Source of the DNA: Rhodococcus sp. (in: high G+C Gram-positive bacteria)
GTDB taxonomy: Bacteria; Actinomycetota; Actinomycetes; Mycobacteriales; Mycobacteriaceae
Length of the DNA stretch: 52,070 bases
Assembly: GCF_023264675.1 (NCBI RefSeq)
Contig: NZ_JAHFVG010000042.1
Location: forward strand, 1 to 52,070
Direction: 5' to 3'
The position numbers and the translations under genes were made by a program. Shown one piece after another: positions 50,101 to 52,070 of the stretch (the first letter of the stretch is position 1; each line of letters starts with the position of its first letter). Below the pieces are notes generated by a model. That model worked only from the letters and a program-made list of their open reading frames with translations, ran no database searches and was not told the DNA's origin.

Positions 50101-52070
50101 CTCGATACGAAGTCCGTTCAACTGCACCTGAAAATCGCTACGTCCGACGAACTCGAGTTCGACGTGGTCGCCGGTGCGGCGCCACCGAACCACATCGCCG
50201 GTCCGGTACAGGCGATCGCCACGGCCGTACGGGTCGGCAACGAAGCGACTCGCGGTCAGTCCGTGTCGCCGATGGTAGCCGCGCGCAACCCCTGCCCCGC
50301 CCAGATACAACTCGCCGGTCATGCCGATCGGGACCGGCCTGAGCCAGCGATCGAGGACCACCGCGGAGGCACCGGCGATCGGCCTTCCGATGGTGACGGC
50401 GCGCGGATCGTGCTGTACCCGAGACATCGTCGCGACGATCGTCGATTCCGTCGGCCCGTAACTGTTCCGTAGTTCGGCGTGGCCGCGCAGGCGGTGCACC
50501 AGATCGGGTGGGCATACGTCACCACCCACCACGACCGATCGGAGCGAGCCGATCTTCTCCACCTCCACCGTCGAGAGAAGGGCGGGGGCGGTGACGATGT
50601 GGGTAACACCGGCGGACTGCAGGAGTGCGGTGAGCTCGGACCCGCCGAACACATCGGCAGGCGCGATCACCATCGTCGCACCGGCACTGAACGCGGCGAT
50701 CATCTCGAACACCGATGCATCGAAGCTCGACGACGAGAATCGGAGAACCCGGGAGGATGTGGTGAGCGCCATCTCGGTTCGCCGCTCGGCAGTGAACGCG
50801 CCGAGGCCGCGATGCCCGACCACCACTCCCTTGGGAGTCCCGGTCGATCCCGAGGTGTAGATCATGTAGGCGGCGTGATCGAGATGCAGTGGCATCCGCC
50901 GGTCGGCGTCGGAAAGTGGTGTGTCGGAACGTGTATCGATCTCGCTGAGGAAATCCGGATCGTCGAGGCCGAGCCAGTGGACGCGGCCGGGAAGCGCTGC
51001 TGCCAGCTCGACCGTGCTCATTCCGACCGATGCGCCGGAATCCTCCACCATGTGCTCGATCCGCTCGTGCGGATAAGTAGGGTCGATCGGCAAGAACGAT
51101 GCACCGGCCTTCGCGGTGGCCCAGAATGCCACGACGGAGTCGATGCCTCGCGGCAACGCCACCGCGACCACACCGTCCGGGCCTGCGCCTCGTGCGATCA
51201 GCGCGCGAGCCAGTGCGTTGCTGCGTGCCTCCAGTTCGCGATACGTGAGCGTCCGATCCCCGAGGGTCAACGCGACACCGTCGAGATCGGCGGCAACGCC
51301 GAGTTGGAGTATCTCCGGCAGCAGCAGTTGGGTGACGCCGGGGTCGCCGATGGCAGGCGCGATCGCCTCGGTCTCGAAGGAATCGAGAATGTGAAGATCG
51401 AGCACCGAGAAGGTGGGATCGCTCGCCAGGAACTGGGCCAGCAGCCCGATGAACCGTCGATACAGATCCTCGAACACCTCGCTCGTGTAGACGTTCGGGT
51501 TCGCCTCGAACTCGATCCTGGCCCGAGCACCGTCCACCGGCGGATAGATGTTGACCGACAGATCCTCGACGGGTCCGGTGGACAGCACGTTGAAATGGCC
51601 TGTGCACGGACCGAATTGCACTTCCGTCTCGTACGCCATGATGTTGATCGCCGGACCGAAGAATCCGCGATGACCCTGGGTCGCACCGGCGTCACGCCGA
51701 ATGTCTTCGGCGCGATACCGCTGGTGCCGAAGCGCCCCCGTCAGTTCGAGCTGGACGGCGTCGACGAGGGAGGCGACTGTGGTCTCGGTGCCGATGTGGG
51801 CCCGGATCGGCAGAACGTTCGAGATCATCCCACCCGACCGGCGAAGCAGTGCCGTCGTTCGGCCCGCTACCGGCAGGCTGAGCACCACGTCGTCGGCGCC
51901 GGTGAGGCGGGAGAGGAACGCAGCCACGGCGGACACCGCGATCGGAGCGAAGGCCGAGTCGAGGCGTGTGCTGCTGTGCGTCAACGCATGTTCGAGAAAC
52001 TCCGGGAGCGGCCCGCCGCAGATGCGCGATCGGGCGGCGGGAGGGGCGACGATTCCGGTGGGGCTGATCG
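38188..52070 (-). CDS. Multimodular non-ribosomal peptide synthetase, 5' end outside the window
   Basis: At least 4,626 residues, open to the right edge. Approximate domains: C (C-terminal part only) 51350-52070; A1 49820-51335; PCP1 (GGDSI) 49600-49810; E 48210-49545 (HHLVVDG, NYLGR); C2 46890-48195 (HHILFDG); A2 45415-46885; PCP2 (GGNSL) 45190-45400; C3 43800-45130 (HHIAADG); A3 42310-43790; PCP3 42090-42300; C4 40700-42035 (HHISADG); A4 39215-40660; PCP4 (GGSSL) 39000-39190; TE 38200-38925 (GWSLGG). My reading of the specificity codes: A1 DAFVVGSIVK, A2 DVWHFSLVDK (serine), A3 DALFVGAIAK, A4 DMGLCGGDIK. Apart from A2 these are unassigned. The visible product end is D-Xaa-Ser-Xaa-Xaa, released by TE. 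No MbtH-like gene is in view. Confidence 0.95.
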   Translation of the reverse strand, partial: ISPTGIVAPPAARSRICGGPLPEFLEHALTHSSTRLDSAFAPIAVSAVAAFLSRLTGADDVVLSLPVAGRTTALLRRSGGMISNVLPIRAHIGTETTVASLVDAVQLELTGALRHQRYRAEDIRRDAGATQGHRGFFGPAINIMAYETEVQFGPCTGHFNVLSTGPVEDLSVNIYPPVDGARARIEFEANPNVYTSEVFEDLYRRFIGLLAQFLASDPTFSVLDLHILDSFETEAIAPAIGDPGVTQLLLPEILQLGVAADLDGVALTLGDRTLTYRELEARSNALARALIARGAGPDGVVAVALPRGIDSVVAFWATAKAGASFLPIDPTYPHERIEHMVEDSGASVGMSTVELAAALPGRVHWLGLDDPDFLSEIDTRSDTPLSDADRRMPLHLDHAAYMIYTSGSTGTPKGVVVGHRGLGAFTAERRTEMALTTSSRVLRFSSSSFDASVFEMIAAFSAGATMVIAPADVFGGSELTALLQSAGVTHIVTAPALLSTVEVEKIGSLRSVVVGGDVCPPDLVHRLRGHAELRNSYGPTESTIVATMSRVQHDPRAVTIGRPIAGASAVVLDRWLRPVPIGMTGELYLGGAGVARGYHRRHGLTASRFVADPYGRGDRLYRTGDVVRWRRTGDHVELEFVGRSDFQVQLNGLRIELGEIDAVLAWHQSTDFVVSTVCERDGRSVLVSYVKVKADHEFDRDSLVALASDFLTPQMVPTHLVELDSVPLTPSGKVDRSALPDPFARLNPAEFRAASGPIEEVIADAMAQVLGRNTVGALDSFFELGGDSIVAIQLVSRAKASGVVFTPRDVFERRTVAGLADVARLGAARVVLDELPGGGVGTMPLLPIAASVRGRTSEPSDLDSFYQALVLIAPPVVDEAALLHAVSTVLDHHDMLRARLIEDQLEVRPRGSVSAESVVTAEGPCDVADAVRRAGSRLRPRDGVMLQVVHIADPDAPRLILVAHHLVVDGVSLRILVPDLAIAYSAVPLQPVATSMRRWSHAVAELAALDETAWRKVLGTQPTDAADNAIGSRALDHRDTGATTDTVELTLSREDTDSLLGALATKYRMGPEDALLTALAGALADWRTEHDDSHLVLVESHGREEESVPGADLTRTVGWFTAVYPVRLSLTAGVSRSESVKTVKEQLRAGPVSKIGYGELRRRGVLTDAPVPRISFNYLGRIDTDAMQGQPWMPDLTVPVDAGSGELLLTESVLDINAAVSGGSLLARIGFPTGVLTGEEVRALADLWAQHMAALAEHGREPSTGALTPSDVPLVDADQQRLDEWHSRFGAISDVWPLAPLQRGLLFHSELTRGSLDVYTAQIVFELGGLIDGDRLRRAASRLLERHPNLRTAFVHDARGIPVQVVVNEIAVPWRDECIADPQDAHAFRTILDDERRRPFDMASPPLIRFALITGPSRSQLVVTNHHILFDGWSMPILIRDLLVLYAADTAIGDPAAAYRDYLLWLARQTSGLPTWVEALAGLGEPTLIADRVPSGSALPQDTPVRIDGAALAALAESVQVTVNTVVQTAWAIVLSTVLSRSDVVFGATVSGRPADLPGVTETLGLFINTLPLRVTLDVHDTVRSAATRVQREQVQLLDVHHTGLAEIQAAAGPGASFDTLAVFESYPVDHNALDSGTDIAGMRVQGIDVADSTHYPVTLVTVVEPTPTMTLRFSPDALSADRVAVFAERLARVLDAMTARPDGKVIEIDVLGELERRAIVSDWNATGVDLQAATLVDLLGHASSTDTCVVFDGRSLTYRNFGARVHCLARFLISRDIGPESIVAVAMPRSIDQLVVIHAIIHAGAAYLPLDSSLPPARLSHMIETASPVMVLGARLDSSVPVIDPLTLDLSAFCTDPIADSERRAPLRGHNTAYVLFTSGSTGTPKGVAVSHASIVNRLLWMQDTYPLDGTDVVLHKTPVTFDVSVWELFWPHLAGARTVIAEPEGHRDPVYLSSLIRDEGVTVTHFVPSMLDLFLTHGDADDLGSLRRIFASGEALSRASVDRVHAVLATELHNLYGPTEAAVDVTYHRTAALDTGPVPIGVPVWNTQVRVLDAALRTVPLGAIGELYLSGDQVARGYTARPGMTSNRFVADPCHGGGRMYRTGDLVRWTAEGELQYLGRNDFQVKLRGQRLELGEIEAALLRVAGVTGAVATVRASAAGDRLVAYVCGSADEAAVRAHVESELPAYMAPSAYVRLARLPLSRNGKLDRSALPDPAAPTSEIVPAHGETEIAVARIFAEVLGVPEVGVTTSWFELGGNSLTATQVVARMGAELGSAVGVRDLFDNPTVRGLAGRSTSDATGPALERVPRPASIPLAPNQHRMWLLNRFDPSSGAYNIAGALSLNGELDAEALVAAVHDVLDRHEALRTVYPDSPDGPRQVIIDSSCSTSDPLDVRISDTREAALTGAVIGLAVRGFDVTERPPVRAHVLRVSPVHHVLVVVVHHIAADGWSMRPLARDVMLAYGARAAGRSPEWSPLPIQYPDYALWKLRALGSESEPDSPIAKQLAFWSAELDGVPELLPLPTDRRRPAVASHRGDTVSFDIPADTHRAVVDLARSTGTTQFMVVHTALAVLLGRLSGERDITVGTPVAGRGNAELDDLVGMFVGTLTLRTALDPSATFGETLAVVRGGDLAAYANADIPFDRVVEALTPRRSTAHHPLFQVMLSLDEPVPTVELQGLTISPLPPVAAVAKFDLQFSLDTDTLHGTLTYATDLFDASTADMFAQQFAAILIAGAADPAVVIGDLRAPNPTVLRGTPALRRRTLPAALSAAVVSSAGGDAVVGEHGTVGYPALDDASSRIARQLIARGAGPETSVVIALPRGITQITMLWAVAKTGAAFVPVDPEYPIDRIDYILNDSAATLGISESIDSGTVEWIHPDELDSGLGSAFPITEYELVRPLRPENPAYIIYTSGSTGVPKGVTVTHTGLANLLAELTERLALDNLSRTVHFASPSFDASVLELLLAIGAGATMTIVPTDVYGGEELTAALRGVTHAFLTPAAAATVDPDSVPDLRALVVGGEACTPELVSMWADRVSLFNAYGPTEATIATTMTNPLGADAPIHIGAPVRGVEAYVLDSRLHPVPVGVIGELYLGGDALARGYNGRFSATAASFVADPFGNGRRLYRTGDRVRGVRAASDRHATDYQVLDYHGRADHQVKVRGFRIELGEIDAVLIRHPGVDHAVSVVHTDSVVSYVVLASPTSMSDILGHASRSLPPHMVPRAVTVIDRVPRTTSGKTDHRALPEPVFPTREYLAPRTPSEEVVADVFATVFDADRVGIDDDFFDLGGNSLLATRVVARINELSGTGLKVRALFESPTVAGYAAAVDTAESSDLPALRVMPRPERIPLSAAQRRMWLLNQADTTSAAYNIGFAVRLSGTLDSAALALAVRDVIERHESLRTLYPATDDPHQRILPSESVMLDLEPRDVEDDAVLGTAAGILGRGFDVTSAVPVRGALLRTSPDEYVLVLAVHHISADGVSMGPLARDVVTAYAARLHGTPAPWAPLPVQYADFALWQNQVLGSEHDPDSVVARQLDYWRARLAGLPDLLELPIDRPRPAVASGRGAHVAFDIDASLLASVRSLAHRHSASVFMVVNAAYAVLLSRLSGTRDIAIGTTVSGRGAGALDDVVGMFVGTLVLRNEIRGSSSFGELVDQVRETNLDALANADIPFEKVVEAVRPTRARSHSPLFQALLALEPPRPKSIELPGLSVSEFPYESGVTRFDLALTLAEHDDELRGSLRYSTDLFDEATVAGFADRFVQILAAAVADPALAVGDIDVLDAQERAALLPVRGEPAAAPRTLPELISGAVTRNPDGVAIRWEGVDLTYRAADEESTRLARVLLGYGVGPETVVAIGLPRSRHSVLAVWAVAKTGAAYVPVDPSYPSDRLAHMVGDSGAVMGLTLAAHRGTLPSSVNWLGLDDPEHLDEMQRATTSAVRPDELAGPVHLDTTAYMIYTSGSTGVPKGVTVTHRGLANLAESRRSLHRIHPTSRFLHNTSPSFDMSVGEIVSALSASAALVVSPPHIVGGDELTEFVRTERITHTLTTPSALSSLDPTGLDELEVVCVGGEACSPELVARWAPGRVMLNGYGPTEATDISTLGQVAPGSAIDIGKPVTGFETYVLDARLHPVPVGVPGELYLAGPALARGYHGRGALTASRFVADPYGGGRMYRTGDIVRWTADGTLRYSGRADAQVKIRGFRVELGEIDAVLGACDGVEFAVTLGHLTSAGETVLVSYVLGTTDGLIAHARTVLPAYMVPSAVTALESVPRTPTGKLDVAALPEPDFSSTRGRYRPASTATEQLVIETFSEVLDMNNIGVADDFFALGGSSLTAMRMLRTLRESTGTSVSLQALLAQPTPESLASLLDSGSGSSSSFDIVFPIVTEGAGDPLFCIHPIVGLSWCYSGLTRYTDRPIYGIQTPAATELPDSLEALAEIYVREIERIAPDGPYHLLGWSLGGTIAHAVAVRLRELGKTVGSLVMLDSHATQPDETWDTDLPASDLLDAIGISMPGIDGQRISLDSLPDLVAGSGVIDSADVDRLIASARHNHELALRHRPSVYDGDILFVGAAHEERQGLPSWHPYVRGSIANFSVPQTHWQMTSASALRAVGPLVEQHISRDGVAS

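Noticed and set aside
51984..51984. TTG at 51984 as the NRPS start
   Set aside because: The same frame stays open to the right edge and continues condensation-domain sequence (for example GPLPEFLEHAL), so the gene begins outside the window.
38188..52070. Calling the NRPS a siderophore synthetase
   Set aside because: No ornithine hydroxylase, dihydroxybenzoate genes or iron transporter lie nearby. The EntE-like ligase 13 kb away sits in the catabolic island with a hydroxylase and HyuAB.
1..52070. CRISPR arrays, tRNA or rRNA genes, insertion sequences
   Set aside because: No regularly spaced repeats, cloverleaf genes, rRNA segments or transposase genes were found on either strand.

Overview
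The window looks like a chromosomal segment of a high-GC, mycolic-acid-containing actinobacterium, most likely Rhodococcus or a close relative. The grounds are strong G/C at third codon positions, frequent GTG starts, an Ag85-type mycolyltransferase, a GH63 glucosylglycerate hydrolase of the mycobacterial type, an ECF42/DGPF pair, and a very large non-ribosomal peptide synthetase (NRPS). I see no rRNA, tRNA or CRISPR array.

Layout. 1-300: the end of an unidentified gene, a 25-codon remnant of a Rossmann-fold gene, and two palindromic sites. 349-3999: an ABC-2 efflux pair, an XRE regulator, an alpha/beta hydrolase and a TetR regulator. 4061-9632: YqgE, glutamate decarboxylase in an apparent operon with an SBF-like transporter, a divergent LysR, a small hypothetical gene and a secreted lipase. 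9638-12256 (minus): a membrane diguanylate cyclase, a DUF1648 membrane protein and an SdpI-like protein. 12359-17222 (plus): leuS, an uncharacterised protein and a second secreted lipase. 17243-18894 (minus): an ECF42 sigma factor with its DGPF partner. 19089-19787: a thioesterase-like protein lacking its catalytic Ser and apparently its His. 20130-21692: azlCD with a divergent Lrp regulator.

21.7-33.3 kb holds a compact catabolic island bounded by a perfect 21-bp direct repeat. The right copy is the 3' end of an intact pyridoxamine-oxidase-like gene. The minus-strand arm is hyuA, hyuB (with a C-terminal zinc-type extension), an aryl-AMP ligase, an FAD aryl-CoA-type monooxygenase and a TetR. 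The plus-strand arm is a maleate isomerase, a VOC protein, a small unknown protein and an alpha/beta hydrolase. Nearly all neighbours within each arm overlap or lie a few bases apart. The two arms face away from each other across a 251-bp region holding two matching promoters, each with the same 14-bp palindrome over its -10 box. This reads as a regulated, transferable pathway for an unknown, probably aromatic, acid, with maleate to fumarate as a late step.

33.2-36.4 kb carries housekeeping and accessory genes: PPOX, SDR, DinB and glucosylglycerate hydrolase. From 36.4 kb to the right edge everything is on the minus strand: a GH25 muramidase, an Ag85-like esterase and an NRPS of at least 4,626 residues that runs off the window. 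The visible NRPS order is (partial C)-A-PCP-E-C-A(Ser)-PCP-C-A-PCP-C-A-PCP-TE. Its stop codon overlaps the start of the Ag85-like gene, so the two are probably translated together.

Functions were assigned by reading motifs and recalling families; no searches were run. Domain edges in the NRPS are approximate.
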